DNA of 64,000 nucleotides, from assembly GCF_900109355.1 (NCBI RefSeq), contig NZ_FOBF01000028.1:1-64000 (forward strand), given 5' to 3'. This document shows, in pieces, positions 1 through 8,205 of the stretch. The stretch comes from Nonomuraea pusilla (GTDB lineage Bacteria; Actinomycetota; Actinomycetes; Streptosporangiales; Streptosporangiaceae). The position numbers and the translations under genes were made by a program. Numbering within the stretch: the first letter of the stretch is position 1; every line of letters starts with the position of its first letter. The notes below the pieces were generated by a model, which ran no database searches, was not told the origin of the DNA, and saw only the letters and a program-made list of their open reading frames with translations.

Positions 1-438
1 ATCGCGATCGGCTGGATCTTCCTGTGGGCCTTCCTCGACAAGACCTTCGGCTGGGGCTTCGCCACCCCCGCGAACAAGGCGTGGATCGCCGGCGGCAGCC
101 CGACGACCGGCTTCCTCAAGGGCACCGGCGACAACGCGCTCGGCGGCTTCTTCAGCGCGCTGGCCGGCCAGGCGTGGGTGGACTGGCTGTTCATGCTCGG
201 CCTGCTCGGCATCGGCGCCGCCCTCGTCCTCGGCGTGGGCACCAGGATCGCCGCGGTGGCCGGCCCGCTGATGCTGGCCCTGATGTGGGCGGCCGAACTG
301 CCCCTCGCCAACAACCCGTTCATGGACGAGCACATCGTCTACGCGGTCGTCCTGGTCGGCCTGGCCATGGCCAACGCCGGAGCCACCCTCGGCCTGGGCA
401 ACCTGGAGATCGTCAAGCGGAACCCGTACCTGCGGTAG
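1..438 (+). CDS. DoxX-family membrane protein (3' part, start outside window)
   Basis: The gene is open from the first base, so its start lies outside the window; 145 C-terminal residues are present. The segment has several hydrophobic stretches (near residues 1-12, 62-77, 82-96 and 110-125) and ends in a short basic tail, NPYLR. The layout of membrane spans and the loop around GWGFATP resemble DoxX-type small membrane proteins, a family that includes thiosulfate:quinone oxidoreductase subunits and other redox-linked membrane proteins. The exact role cannot be fixed from this fragment. A strong hairpin follows the stop codon, so it probably ends its own transcription unit. The DoxX assignment is by general resemblance only. 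Confidence 0.6.
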   Translation: MAIGWIFLWAFLDKTFGWGFATPANKAWIAGGSPTTGFLKGTGDNALGGFFSALAGQAWVDWLFMLGLLGIGAALVLGVGTRIAAVAGPLMLALMWAAELPLANNPFMDEHIVYAVVLVGLAMANAGATLGLGNLEIVKRNPYLR

Positions 439-454
439 TCGCCACGCCGCACCC

Positions 455-489
455 GACGCCCGCCCCCGGACACCCCGGGGGCGGGCGTC
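455..489 (+). terminator. Intrinsic-type terminator hairpin after the DoxX gene
   Basis: A perfect 15-bp inverted repeat (left arm GACGCCCGCCCCCGG) with a 5-nt loop starts 17 nt after the stop codon. It is not followed by a U-run, as is common for terminators in high-GC actinomycetes. Confidence 0.7.
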
Positions 490-625
490 GTTCTGCGTGG
501 TGACGACCGACCGCCGCGTCCTCGCCTGCCTGAACGACGTCTGACCTTCCCGCCAGGCCGGGTGGCGTCCGGGTGAGGCCGTCCTGGCTGCTCGGCGGTA
601 TTTCCTAGTAAACCTGCAGGGAATG

Positions 626-655
626 TTGACTTCTCGCGCGGTGAGCGCGTAGGTT
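626..655 (+). promoter_or_regulatory. Putative housekeeping-sigma promoter of the sulfur operon
   Basis: A -35 box TTGACT (626-631) and a -10 box TAGGTT (650-655) are separated by 18 bp. The predicted start of transcription, about 6-7 nt downstream, falls at or next to the ATG of the leader peptide at 662, which predicts a leaderless mRNA. This is a sequence match only. Confidence 0.55.
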
Positions 656-661
656 CACGGC

Positions 662-736
662 ATGAGCCAGGGTCTGAGCCTGATCCGGCGCCCGCACGTG
701 GACCACGGCCACGTCGCCAGCGCGCAATGTCGTTGA
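662..736 (+). CDS. Cysteine leader peptide of the sulfur operon (24 aa)
   Basis: A 24-residue ORF with the core RRPHVDHGHVASAQCR and a TGT cysteine codon two codons before the TGA stop. Actinobacterial sulfur-metabolism operons commonly start with such putative leader peptides, which carry an RxHVDxxRVxSxxC-like pattern; related leaderless Cys-rich ORFs act as cysteine-responsive attenuators in mycobacteria. The start has no clear Shine-Dalgarno sequence and coincides with the predicted transcription start, as expected for leaderless translation. It lies 108 nt upstream of the FMN reductase gene. Its likely role is regulatory: ribosome stalling or slowing at the Cys codon would report low charged tRNA-Cys. 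The family match is from pattern memory; function is inferred. Confidence 0.75.
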   Translation: MSQGLSLIRRPHVDHGHVASAQCR

Positions 737-792
737 TCACGAACGCACTCGTCCCCTTCCTCTGACGATCTTCGTGAGGACACTCGTGATCA
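734..792 (+). promoter_or_regulatory. Possible attenuator: mutually exclusive RNA stems after the leader ORF
   Basis: TGATCACGA (734-742), which starts at the leader stop codon, can pair perfectly with TCGTGATCA (784-792). The same left segment can instead pair as TCACGAA (737-743) with TTCGTGA (771-777). The two pairings exclude each other, and a ribosome halted at the Cys codon would cover the shared arm. There is no U-tract terminator, so any effect would be through Rho or through access to the downstream ribosome binding site at about 836-841. This is a structural inference made by eye. Confidence 0.4.
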
Positions 793-844
793 CAATCGAA
801 CGAACCCATCGGTACGACCTGACGCACGACACCCGGGCGGAGTC

Positions 845-1372
845 ATGAGCGGCGGCATCGTGGCCCTCGTCGGCAACCCCCGCGGGGGATCCAGGACGCT
901 CGCCGTCGCCACCGGGGCGGCCGAGGCGCTCACCCGGCGCGCCGGCCACCCCGGCCCGATCGACCTCGTGGACCTGTCCGCCCTCGGCCCCCAGATCCTG
1001 TCGCCCCTTCCGTCCCCCGGCGTCGAGGTGGCGCTCGAACTGGTCGAGGACGCGAGCGTGCTCCTGGTGGCCAGCCCCACCTACAAGGGCAGCTACACCG
1101 GCCTGCTCAAGGCGTTCCTCGACCGGCTCCCGCCGAACGCGCTGGCCGGGACGGTCGCGCTGCCCCTGCTCGTCCTGGGCGACCCGAGGCACGCCCTCGC
1201 CGTCGAGGTGCACCTGCGGCCCCTGCTGGTCGAGCTGGGCGCCTGCGTCGTCACACCCGGCCTGGCCCTGCTCGAGACCGACCTGCCGCGCCTGCCCGAC
1301 GTGCTGAACGGCTGGTTCGACCGCGTCCTTCCGCAGGTCAGGCCCGCGCTGCAGGAGGTGGCCCGCGCATGA
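845..1372 (+). CDS. NAD(P)H-dependent FMN reductase (SsuE-like)
   Basis: The 175-residue flavodoxin-fold protein starts GGIVALVGNPRGGSRT, the phosphate-binding loop expected in the NADPH-dependent FMN reductase family (SsuE, MsuE). A later TYKGSYTG segment matches the SPTYKGSYTG-type FMN contact of these proteins. It would supply FMNH2 to two-component monooxygenases that desulfonate or oxidise organosulfur compounds. The start is supported by a GGCGGAG ribosome binding site. It is the first enzyme gene after the leader peptide, and its stop overlaps the next start by 4 nt (ATGA), so the two are translationally coupled. Four flavin monooxygenase genes follow directly, which fits a reductase role. 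Confidence 0.85.
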   Translation: MSGGIVALVGNPRGGSRTLAVATGAAEALTRRAGHPGPIDLVDLSALGPQILSPLPSPGVEVALELVEDASVLLVASPTYKGSYTGLLKAFLDRLPPNALAGTVALPLLVLGDPRHALAVEVHLRPLLVELGACVVTPGLALLETDLPRLPDVLNGWFDRVLPQVRPALQEVARA

Positions 1373-1875
1373 CCGACACGCTTCCCGACCGCGTCGTCGA
1401 CGGCGACGGGTTCCGCCGCGCGCTGGCCGTGCACGCCGCCGGCGTCGTCGTGATCACGGCGCGCAGCGAGGGGGTCCCCGTCGGGCTGACCGCCACGTCC
1501 TTCTCCTCCGTCAGCCTCGACCCGCCGCTCGTCTCCTTCTACGTGGACCGCTCCTCCACCACCTGGCCGTCGCTGCGCGGCGCCGGCCACTTCGCCGTCA
1601 ACGTGCTGAGCAGCGACCAGGCCGACGTCGCCGCCCGCTTCGCGAGCAAGGGCGTCGACAGGTTCGCCGAGCCGACGCGCTGGCGTCCCGGCCCCCTCGG
1701 CGCGCCGCTGCTGCTGGACGTGTCCGCCCACCTCGTCTGCCTGCCGTACGAGACCCGGGACGTGGGCGACCACGTGCTGGTGGTCGGGCTGGTCGCCGAG
1801 GCGAGCGTGGGCCGCCCCGGCCGCCCCCTGCTCTACCACCAGGGGCGTTTCGGCCGCTTCACCGCCCATCCCTGA
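1369..1875 (+). CDS. Flavin reductase family protein (HpaC/DszD-like)
   Basis: 168 residues with the flavin reductase-like split-barrel pattern: an N-terminal DGFRRALAVHAAGVVVITA, then GLTATSFSSVSLDPPLVSFYV and the HFAVNVLSSDQ motif typical of short-chain flavin reductases that feed two-component monooxygenases. It should reduce free FMN or FAD with NAD(P)H. Having it beside an SsuE-like reductase is redundant; the pair may supply different flavins or partner different monooxygenases. It overlaps the preceding gene by 4 nt and is 10 nt from the first luciferase-like monooxygenase, inside one polycistron. High confidence in family, none in substrate. Confidence 0.88.
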   Translation: MTDTLPDRVVDGDGFRRALAVHAAGVVVITARSEGVPVGLTATSFSSVSLDPPLVSFYVDRSSTTWPSLRGAGHFAVNVLSSDQADVAARFASKGVDRFAEPTRWRPGPLGAPLLLDVSAHLVCLPYETRDVGDHVLVVGLVAEASVGRPGRPLLYHQGRFGRFTAHP

Positions 1876-1885
1876 CGGGAGCACC

Positions 1886-3214
1886 ATGAGCGTAACTCCA
1901 CGCCGCAGGCTCCACCTGGCGGCGCACTTCCCCGGCGTCAACAACACCACCGTCTGGTCCGACCCGCGCTCCGGCAGCCAGATCGACTTCGCCTCGTTCA
2001 CCCACCTGGCCAGGACGGCCGAGCGCGGCAGGTTCGACTTCTTCTTCCTGGCCGAGGGCCTGCGGCTGCGCGAGCTGAAGGGCCGCGTCCACGACCTGGA
2101 CGTCGCCGGCAGGCCCGAGTCGCTCACCGTGCTGAGCGCCCTCGCGGCCGTCACGCGGCGGCTCGGCCTGGCCGGCACCGTCAACACCACCTTCAACGAG
2201 CCGTACGAGCTGGCCAGGCGGCTGGCCACCCTCGACCACCTGAGCGAGGGCCGCGCCGCCTGGAACGTCGTCACCACCTCCGACGCGTTCACCGGTGAGA
2301 ACTTCCGCCGCGGCGGCTTCCTCGACCGGGCCGACCGCTACAAGCGGGCCGCCGAGTTCGTTCGCCTGTCGCGCGAGCTGTGGGACTCGTGGAGCCCCGA
2401 CGCGGTCGCCGCCGACCAGGAGGCGGGCGTCTTCGTCAGGCACGGCGGCATCGGCGCCGTCGAGCACCACGGCGAGCACTTCACCGTGACCGGCCGCTTC
2501 ACCGTGCCGCGCAGCCCGCAGGGCCGGCCGGTCATCATCCAGGCGGGCGACTCGGACGAGGGCAGGGAGTTCGCCGCCGCCACGGCCGACGTCGTCTTCA
2601 GCCGCCACTCCACGCTGGAGGCGGGCAGGGCCTTCCAGACCGACGTCAAACGCCGCCTCGCCAGGCACGGCAGGCGGCCGCACCAGCTGAAGATCATGCC
2701 GGGGGTCACGTACGCGCTCGGCGACACCGAGGAGGACGCCGCCGAGCGCGCGGCCGAGATCCGCCGGCAGCAGGTCGGCCCGCGGACCGCCATCGCCTTC
2801 CTGGAGCAGGTGTGGGGCCGCGACATGTCGGCCCACGACCCGGAGGGCCCGCTGCCCGACGTGGAGCCCGACCTGTCGGGCGAGGTCTCACAGGGCCGCG
2901 TCCCCCTCGCCGACCGGGCCGCGACCGCCGCGGCCTGGCGGGCGCTGGCCGAGGAGAAGGGCCTGACGATCCGCGAGCTGGTGATCGAGGTGACCGGGCG
3001 GCAGACGTTCGTCGGCACGCCCGAGAGCGTCGCCCGCCAGATGATCGCCCACGTCGAGGCGGGAGCGGCCGACGGGTTCGTCCTCGTGCCGCACCTGACG
3101 CCCGGCGGCCTGGACGAGTTCGTGGACCGGGTGGTGCCGCTGCTGCAGGAGCGCGGCGCCTTCCGTTCCGAGTACGGCGGCGAGACCCTGCACGACCACC
3201 TGGAGCTGACATGA
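1886..3214 (+). CDS. LLM-class flavin-dependent monooxygenase 1 (NtaA/SnaA/DszA-type)
   Basis: The 442-residue luciferase-like TIM-barrel protein is of the NtaA/SnaA/SoxA/DszA type: an N-terminal RLHLAAHFPGVNNTTVW, FDFFFLAEGL, then LDHLSEGRAAWNVVTT and the C-terminal IIQAGDSDEGREFAA flavin-site segment. Family members use FMNH2 and O2 to oxidise or cleave C-S, S-containing or aminopolycarboxylate substrates. A GGGAG ribosome binding site precedes the ATG. The leader peptide and the two flavin reductases upstream suggest oxidative release of sulfur from an imported organic compound. It is the first of four LLM paralogues in a row, and its stop overlaps the next ATG by 4 nt. Confidence 0.88.
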   Translation: MSVTPRRRLHLAAHFPGVNNTTVWSDPRSGSQIDFASFTHLARTAERGRFDFFFLAEGLRLRELKGRVHDLDVAGRPESLTVLSALAAVTRRLGLAGTVNTTFNEPYELARRLATLDHLSEGRAAWNVVTTSDAFTGENFRRGGFLDRADRYKRAAEFVRLSRELWDSWSPDAVAADQEAGVFVRHGGIGAVEHHGEHFTVTGRFTVPRSPQGRPVIIQAGDSDEGREFAAATADVVFSRHSTLEAGRAFQTDVKRRLARHGRRPHQLKIMPGVTYALGDTEEDAAERAAEIRRQQVGPRTAIAFLEQVWGRDMSAHDPEGPLPDVEPDLSGEVSQGRVPLADRAATAAAWRALAEEKGLTIRELVIEVTGRQTFVGTPESVARQMIAHVEAGAADGFVLVPHLTPGGLDEFVDRVVPLLQERGAFRSEYGGETLHDHLELT

Positions 3215-4377
3215 CCCTGCATCTCGCCGTCGCCCTGGACGGCGCGGGCTGGCACCCGGCCGCCTGGCGGCGGCCGCCCGCCACGCCGAGCGCGCTCTTC
3301 ACCGCCCGCTACTGGGCGGCGCTGGCCGGGGAGTCCGAGTACGGCCTGCTCGACTTCATCACCATCGAGGACGGCTTCGGCCTGCAGTCAACCCGGGCAG
3401 ACGGGCCCGACGAGCGCGCCGACCAGGTGCGCGGACGGCTCGACGCCGTGCTGACCGCGTCCAGGATCGCCCCGCTGACCAGCAGGATCGGGCTCATCCC
3501 GACCGCCACGACCACGCACACCGAGCCGTTCCACGTCGCCATGGGCATCGCCACGCTCGACCACGTCAGCGGCGGCAGGGCGGGCTGGCGTCCCCAGGTC
3601 TCGGCCAGACGCAGCGAGGCCCGCCACTTCGGCCGCAGGGAGTTCCCGCCGCTCGACCCCGTCCACCGGGCGGACGACCCGCACACGCGCGCCCTGTTCG
3701 AGGAGGCCGCCGACGCGGTGGAGGCGGCCAGGCGGCTCTGGGACAGCTGGGAGGACGACGCCGAGATCCGCGACCTCGCCACCGGCAGGTTCCTCGACCG
3801 CGACAAGATCCACCACATCGACTTCGCCGGGCGCTTCTTCTCCGTGAAGGGCCCGGCGATCACGCCGCGCCCGCCCCAGGGTCAGCCGGTGGTGGCGGCG
3901 CTCGCCCACTCGAGGCTCCCGTACGAGTTCGCGGCCGCCGCCGCCGACCTCGTGTTCGTCACGCCGCACTCGGCCGACGAGGCCCGTGCCGTCGTGGCGG
4001 AGGTCAGGGAGCTCTCGGCCGACCTGAAGATCTTCGCCGACCTGGTCGTCTTCCTCGGCGACGGCGCCGCCGCCCGCAAGGCGCGGCTCGACGAGCTGGA
4101 CGGGGCCGAGCTCGCCTCCGACGCCGCGATCTTCACCGGCACCGCCTCCGAACTGGCGGAGCTGCTGCTCGACTGGCGGCGGGCCGGCGTCCAGGGGTTC
4201 AGGCTCAGGCCGGGCGCGCTGCCGTACGACCTGGAGCAGATCACCCGCGGCGTCACCGCCGAGCTGCGCCGCCGCGGCGCGTTCAGGACCAGGTACGAGG
4301 CGGCGACCCTGCGCGGGCTGCTGGGCCTGCCCCGCCCCGCGAGCAGGTACGCGAGCGGCCACCTGGAGGTGCGGTGA
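3211..4377 (+). CDS. LLM-class flavin-dependent monooxygenase 2
   Basis: 388 residues starting MTLHLAVALDGAGWHPAAWR. The start is fixed by the ATGA overlap with the preceding stop codon. The protein carries LLM hallmarks: a GLLDFITIEDGF strand, TSRIGLIPTATTTHTEPFHVA, ATLDHVSGGRAGWRPQVS and a PVVAALAHSRLPYEFAAA flavin-site segment. It is closest to the NtaA/SnaA branch, but shorter than LLM 1 and clearly divergent from it. It probably oxidises a related substrate or a second step of the same breakdown. It is part of the polycistronic sulfur operon; substrate unknown. Confidence 0.85.
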   Translation: MTLHLAVALDGAGWHPAAWRRPPATPSALFTARYWAALAGESEYGLLDFITIEDGFGLQSTRADGPDERADQVRGRLDAVLTASRIAPLTSRIGLIPTATTTHTEPFHVAMGIATLDHVSGGRAGWRPQVSARRSEARHFGRREFPPLDPVHRADDPHTRALFEEAADAVEAARRLWDSWEDDAEIRDLATGRFLDRDKIHHIDFAGRFFSVKGPAITPRPPQGQPVVAALAHSRLPYEFAAAAADLVFVTPHSADEARAVVAEVRELSADLKIFADLVVFLGDGAAARKARLDELDGAELASDAAIFTGTASELAELLLDWRRAGVQGFRLRPGALPYDLEQITRGVTAELRRRGAFRTRYEAATLRGLLGLPRPASRYASGHLEVR

Positions 4378-5405
4378 AGGTCCTGCTCATCACCCTGATC
4401 ACGCACCACGGCGGCCCGGCCACCGAGCGGTTGCGCGAGGTCGTGCGCCACGCGGAGCTGGCCGAGGAACTGGGCTTCGACGGGTTCGGCGTGGGGGAGC
4501 GGCACGAGCGGCCGTTCATCTCCTCCTCGCCGCCCGTCGTGCTCAGCCACATCGCCGCCCGGACGTCCAGGATCAGGCTGTTCACCGCCGTGACCACGCT
4601 CAGCCTGCTCGACCCGGTGCGCGCCTTCGAGGACTACTCCACGCTCGACCACCTGTCGGGCGGCAGGCTGGAGCTCATCATCGGCAAGGGCAACGGCGCC
4701 GCTCAGGCGCGCCTGTTCCACGTCACCGCCGAGGACCAGTGGGAGCGCGCCAGGGAGGCGTACGAGCTGTTCCGCCGGTTGTGGCGGGAGGACAAGGTCA
4801 CCTGGCAGGGCCGCTTCCGCCCGCCGCTCACCGACGCCGAGACCTGGCCGCGCCCGCTGCAGCAGCCCATCAGGGTGTGGCACGGCAGCGCCACCAGCAG
4901 GGACTCCGTGGACCTGGCGGCCCGCCACGGCGACCCGCTGTTCAGCGCCAACGTCACCAACCCCGTCGAGCCGTACGCCGAGCTGATCGACCACTACCGG
5001 GAGCGCTGGGCCCACCACGGGCACGACCCGGCGGACGCGCTCGTCGGCGCCGGGCACGCCGGCTACTACGCGGCCCGCACCTCGCAGGAGGCGCTGGAGA
5101 CGTACCGGCCGATCTACCGGGCCCGGCTCGACCTCCTGGCCCGCCAGGGCGTGCGGCCGGTGTTCCCCACCCTGGAGGACGCCGTCGAGCGCAGCTCCCT
5201 CCTCGTGGGCAGCCCGCAGCAGATCGTCGACAAGGTGCTGCGCTACCACAAGCGGTTCGGGCACGAGGTGATGCACCTGCCCGCCGACGCCGACGGGCTC
5301 ACGCCCGAGCGGCACCGGGCCTCGCTGGAACTGTTCCAGTCCGACATCGCGCCCGCGCTGCGCGCCCAGATCCCGAGCCGGCCCTTCCCCGGGAGCACCC
5401 CTTGA
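4374..5405 (+). CDS. LLM-class flavin-dependent oxidoreductase 3
   Basis: 343 residues with a GTG start in a GTGA overlap, preceded by a TGGAGG ribosome binding site. The LLM signature is clear: FDGFGVGERHE, HIAARTSRIRLFTAVTTLSLLDP, YSTLDHLSGGRLELIIGKGN. This is the bacterial luciferase/F420-or-FMN oxidoreductase type rather than the NtaA subgroup. Its C-terminal VGSPQQIVDKVLRYHKRFG matches the family's usual closing helix. In this operon FMNH2 is the likely cofactor, because two FMN reductases are encoded and no F420 gene is present. The substrate cannot be read from sequence. Confidence 0.83.
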   Translation: MKVLLITLITHHGGPATERLREVVRHAELAEELGFDGFGVGERHERPFISSSPPVVLSHIAARTSRIRLFTAVTTLSLLDPVRAFEDYSTLDHLSGGRLELIIGKGNGAAQARLFHVTAEDQWERAREAYELFRRLWREDKVTWQGRFRPPLTDAETWPRPLQQPIRVWHGSATSRDSVDLAARHGDPLFSANVTNPVEPYAELIDHYRERWAHHGHDPADALVGAGHAGYYAARTSQEALETYRPIYRARLDLLARQGVRPVFPTLEDAVERSSLLVGSPQQIVDKVLRYHKRFGHEVMHLPADADGLTPERHRASLELFQSDIAPALRAQIPSRPFPGSTP

Positions 5406-6595
5406 CGCGCCCCGCACCTCACTCCGCACCTCACTCCGTGCCGCTGTCCGTGCTCGACCTCGCCCCGATCCCGTCGGGCGGCACCGCGGCCGGCGCCCTG
5501 CGCAACACCATCGACCTGGCCAGGCGCGCCGAGGCGCTCGGCTACCGCCGCTACTGGGTGGCCGAGCACCACTTCGCGCCCGGCGTGGCGAGCTCCGCGC
5601 CCGACGTGCTCGTCGCGCTGCTGGCCGCCGCGACCAGCCGGATCAGGGTCGGCTCTGGAGCCGTCCAGCTCGGGCACCGCGCGCCCGTGTCGGTCGTCGA
5701 GTCGTTCGGGCTGGTCGACGCGCTGCACCCCGGCCGGATCGACCTCGGCATCGGCCGCTCCGGGCAGCGGCGCGCCGAACTGGCCGCCGGCGCGCCCGCC
5801 CCCGTGCCGGCCGCCCCTGTGCCGGCCGCCCCTGTGCCGGCCGTCCCCGTGCGGGCCGTCGCCGTGCGGGCCGTCGCCAGGACCGTGGACGGCCTGCTCG
5901 TCCCGCCCCCGTTCGACTGGACGGCCCTCGCCAGGGACCCGCGCCTGGCCCGCCAGGCGGCGCTGCTCCAGCAGCCGGGCGCGGTCACGCCCGCCTTCGC
6001 CGAGCAGGTGGACGACGTCCTCGCCTTCCTCAAGGGCACCCACGAGGCGCACGCCGTGCCGGGCGAGGGAGCCGGCCTGGAGGTGTGGATCCTCGGCAGC
6101 AGCGGCGGGGAGAGCGCCAGGGTCGCCGGCGAGCGGGGGCTGCCGTTCGCCGCGAACTACCACGTCAGCCCCGCCACCGTGCTGGAGGCCGTGGACGCCT
6201 ACCGCGAGGCGTTCCAGCCGTCCGACCTGCTCGCCGAGCCGTACGTCGTCGTCTCCGCCGACGTCGTCGTCGCCGAGGACGCCGCCACCGCGCGCGAGCT
6301 GGCCGCGCCGTACGGCGTCTGGGTCCGCTCCATCAGGACGGGAGCCGGCGCGCCCCCGTTCCCCACCCCCGAGGAGGCCGCCGCGCACGCGTGGACCCAG
6401 GACGACCTCGACCTCGTCAGGGACCGGCTGGACACCCGGTTCGTGGGCTCGCCGCGCGAGGTCGCCGACGGGCTGGAGACGCTGCGCCGCGTCACCGGGG
6501 CCGACGAGCTGCTCGTCACCACGGTCACGCACGGCCACGCCGACCGCGTGCGCTCGTACGAGCTGCTCGCCCGCGCCTGGGCAGGCCGGTCGTGA
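5402..6595 (+). CDS. LLM-class monooxygenase 4 (MsnO8-like), with an internal 5-residue repeat
   Basis: 397 residues. A TTG start overlaps the preceding stop (TTGA); an in-frame GTG at 5438 is an alternative. The N-terminus (LSVLDLAPIPSGGTAAGALRN) and YWVAEHH...VASSAPDVL belong to the MsnO8/luciferase-like subgroup. C-terminal LEVWILGSSGGESARVAGERGL and FVGSPREVADGLETL are typical. Residues 134-158 are five copies of a 5-residue Pro/Ala/Val repeat (PVPAA type), inserted just after GIGRSGQRRAEL, where related proteins have a variable loop. The insertion is in frame and probably surface-exposed. The enzyme likely shares FMNH2 supply with LLM 1-3. Confidence 0.85.
   Translation: MTRPAPHSAPHSVPLSVLDLAPIPSGGTAAGALRNTIDLARRAEALGYRRYWVAEHHFAPGVASSAPDVLVALLAAATSRIRVGSGAVQLGHRAPVSVVESFGLVDALHPGRIDLGIGRSGQRRAELAAGAPAPVPAAPVPAAPVPAVPVRAVAVRAVARTVDGLLVPPPFDWTALARDPRLARQAALLQQPGAVTPAFAEQVDDVLAFLKGTHEAHAVPGEGAGLEVWILGSSGGESARVAGERGLPFAANYHVSPATVLEAVDAYREAFQPSDLLAEPYVVVSADVVVAEDAATARELAAPYGVWVRSIRTGAGAPPFPTPEEAAAHAWTQDDLDLVRDRLDTRFVGSPREVADGLETLRRVTGADELLVTTVTHGHADRVRSYELLARAWAGRS
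5801..5875 (+). repeat. 15-bp tandem repeat (5 copies) inside LLM monooxygenase 4
   Basis: Five direct copies of a 15-bp unit close to CCTGTGCCGGCCGCC, with 1-3 differences between copies. The unit length keeps the reading frame and encodes a Pro-Val-Pro-Ala-Ala-like repeat. It has the structure of a minisatellite expansion within a coding loop. Confidence 0.9.
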
Positions 6596-8205
6596 GGCGC
6601 GCCGCCGCCCTGGCGTCGTCCGTGGTCCTGTCGGCGGCCGTCCTCGTCGGCTGCGGCGCGCAGGCCGCCCCGCAGGCGGGGGCCACGTCGCTGACCTGGG
6701 CCGTCGAGACGCAGCCCGTCACGCTGAACCCGCACCTGTGGGCGCAGAACAAGGTCAGGCTGCTTGTGTTCAACCAGTTCGACGCGCTCGTCTCGCGCGG
6801 CGCCGACGGCTCGTTCCAGCCGTGGCTGGCGAGGTCGTGGAAGGTGTCGGACGACGGGCGCGCCTACACCTTCGAGCTGCGCGACGACGTGACCTTCCAC
6901 GACGGCACCAGGTTCGACGCCGCCGCCGTCAAGGCCAACCTCGACCAGCTGCTCAAGCCGGGCTACAACCCGGCCGTGGCCGCGATCCAGCTCGGCTCGT
7001 TCTCCCGGGCGGAGGTGCTGTCGCCGACCAGGTTGAGGATCACGCTGAAGCGGCCGGACGCGCTGTTCCTCGACTTCCTGTCCTCCCCGTACGCCGGGCA
7101 GGTCTCGCCCGCCTCGCTGCGCGCCGCCAAGGACCTCAAGTTCGGCGGCACCGAGCTGGCCGGGACCGGGCCGTTCATCCTCGACAGGTACGTCCAGGGC
7201 CAGGAGTTGCACTACCACCGTAACCCCGCCTACCGCTGGGCGCCGCCGGGAGCGGGGCACCAGGGCCCCGCCCACCTGTCCGAGATCACCTACCGGTTCC
7301 TGCCCGAGGCGGCCGTCAGGGTCGGCGCGCTCACCTCCGGCCAGGTGCAGGTCATCGAGGGCGTCCCGGCCACCGAGGTCGCCCTCGTCGAGAAGGACCC
7401 CGGCCTGACCTTCCTGAGGGCGCTCAACTCCGGCACCTCGTTCTCGTACTACTTCAACACCTCGCACCCGCCCTTCGACGACGTCCGCGTGCGCAGGGCC
7501 TTCCGCGAGGCCGTGGACCTCGACGCGGTGCTCGCGTCCGTCTACCGGGGCACCGCCACCAGGGCGTGGAGCGTGGTCGCCAGGAGCAGCCCGTTCTACG
7601 ACGCCGGGCTGGAGGGCCGCTACGGCGGGAACGCCGCCGAGGCCGGCGCCCTCCTCGACGCGGCCGGGTGGAGGCAGCGCGACGCCGAGGGCTACCGGGT
7701 CAAGGACGGCAGGCGGCTCACCGTGCGCAGCGTGTCGTCCGCCCCGTTCGTCAGGGACCGCCGCGACGTCCTCGCCCAGGCCGTCCAGGCCCAGGTCAAG
7801 CAGAGCGCCGGCATCGACCTCCAGATCAGGATCGTCGACCAGGGCGCCGCCCAGCAGGCCGCGGACGACGACCAGTACGAGATCTTCGAGAACTCCCGCG
7901 GCGACTCCGACGCGGGCGCCGCGCTCAACCTGATCCTGCGGGGCGACGGCGCGATCAACCGCACCAGGTACTCCGATCCGGAGCTGGACGGGTGGCTCGC
8001 CGCCGCGTCCGCGACCTCCGACCCGGCCGAGCGCCGCCGGCTCTACGCCGAGGTGCAGCGGAAGGCGGTCGAGGAGCAGGCCCTCGTGTTCCCGATCTAC
8101 GTGCCCGGCGACCAGATCGCCGCCCGCAGGAGTGTGCAGGGGCTCGGGTTCGACCCGGTCACCGGCACGCCGCGCGGCGCCTACGACGTCCGGGTGGGGA
8201 CATGA
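6592..8205 (+). CDS. ABC transporter substrate-binding lipoprotein (SBP_bac_5, peptide/nickel type)
   Basis: 537 residues; the GTG start is set by the GTGA overlap. A lipoprotein signal peptide ends in LVGC (Cys at about residue 21). The mature part reads TWAVETQPVTLNPHL...FNQFDALVSRGADGSFQPWLARSWKVSDDGRAYTFELRDDVTFHDGTRFDAAAVKAN, the standard family 5 solute-binding core of Dpp/Opp/Gsi systems. It would capture the substrate outside the membrane for the two permeases and the fused ATPase encoded next. Placement with flavin monooxygenases suggests an S-containing peptide-like or glutathione-like ligand, but that is inference. Confidence 0.9.
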   Translation: MRRAAALASSVVLSAAVLVGCGAQAAPQAGATSLTWAVETQPVTLNPHLWAQNKVRLLVFNQFDALVSRGADGSFQPWLARSWKVSDDGRAYTFELRDDVTFHDGTRFDAAAVKANLDQLLKPGYNPAVAAIQLGSFSRAEVLSPTRLRITLKRPDALFLDFLSSPYAGQVSPASLRAAKDLKFGGTELAGTGPFILDRYVQGQELHYHRNPAYRWAPPGAGHQGPAHLSEITYRFLPEAAVRVGALTSGQVQVIEGVPATEVALVEKDPGLTFLRALNSGTSFSYYFNTSHPPFDDVRVRRAFREAVDLDAVLASVYRGTATRAWSVVARSSPFYDAGLEGRYGGNAAEAGALLDAAGWRQRDAEGYRVKDGRRLTVRSVSSAPFVRDRRDVLAQAVQAQVKQSAGIDLQIRIVDQGAAQQAADDDQYEIFENSRGDSDAGAALNLILRGDGAINRTRYSDPELDGWLAAASATSDPAERRRLYAEVQRKAVEEQALVFPIYVPGDQIAARRSVQGLGFDPVTGTPRGAYDVRVGT

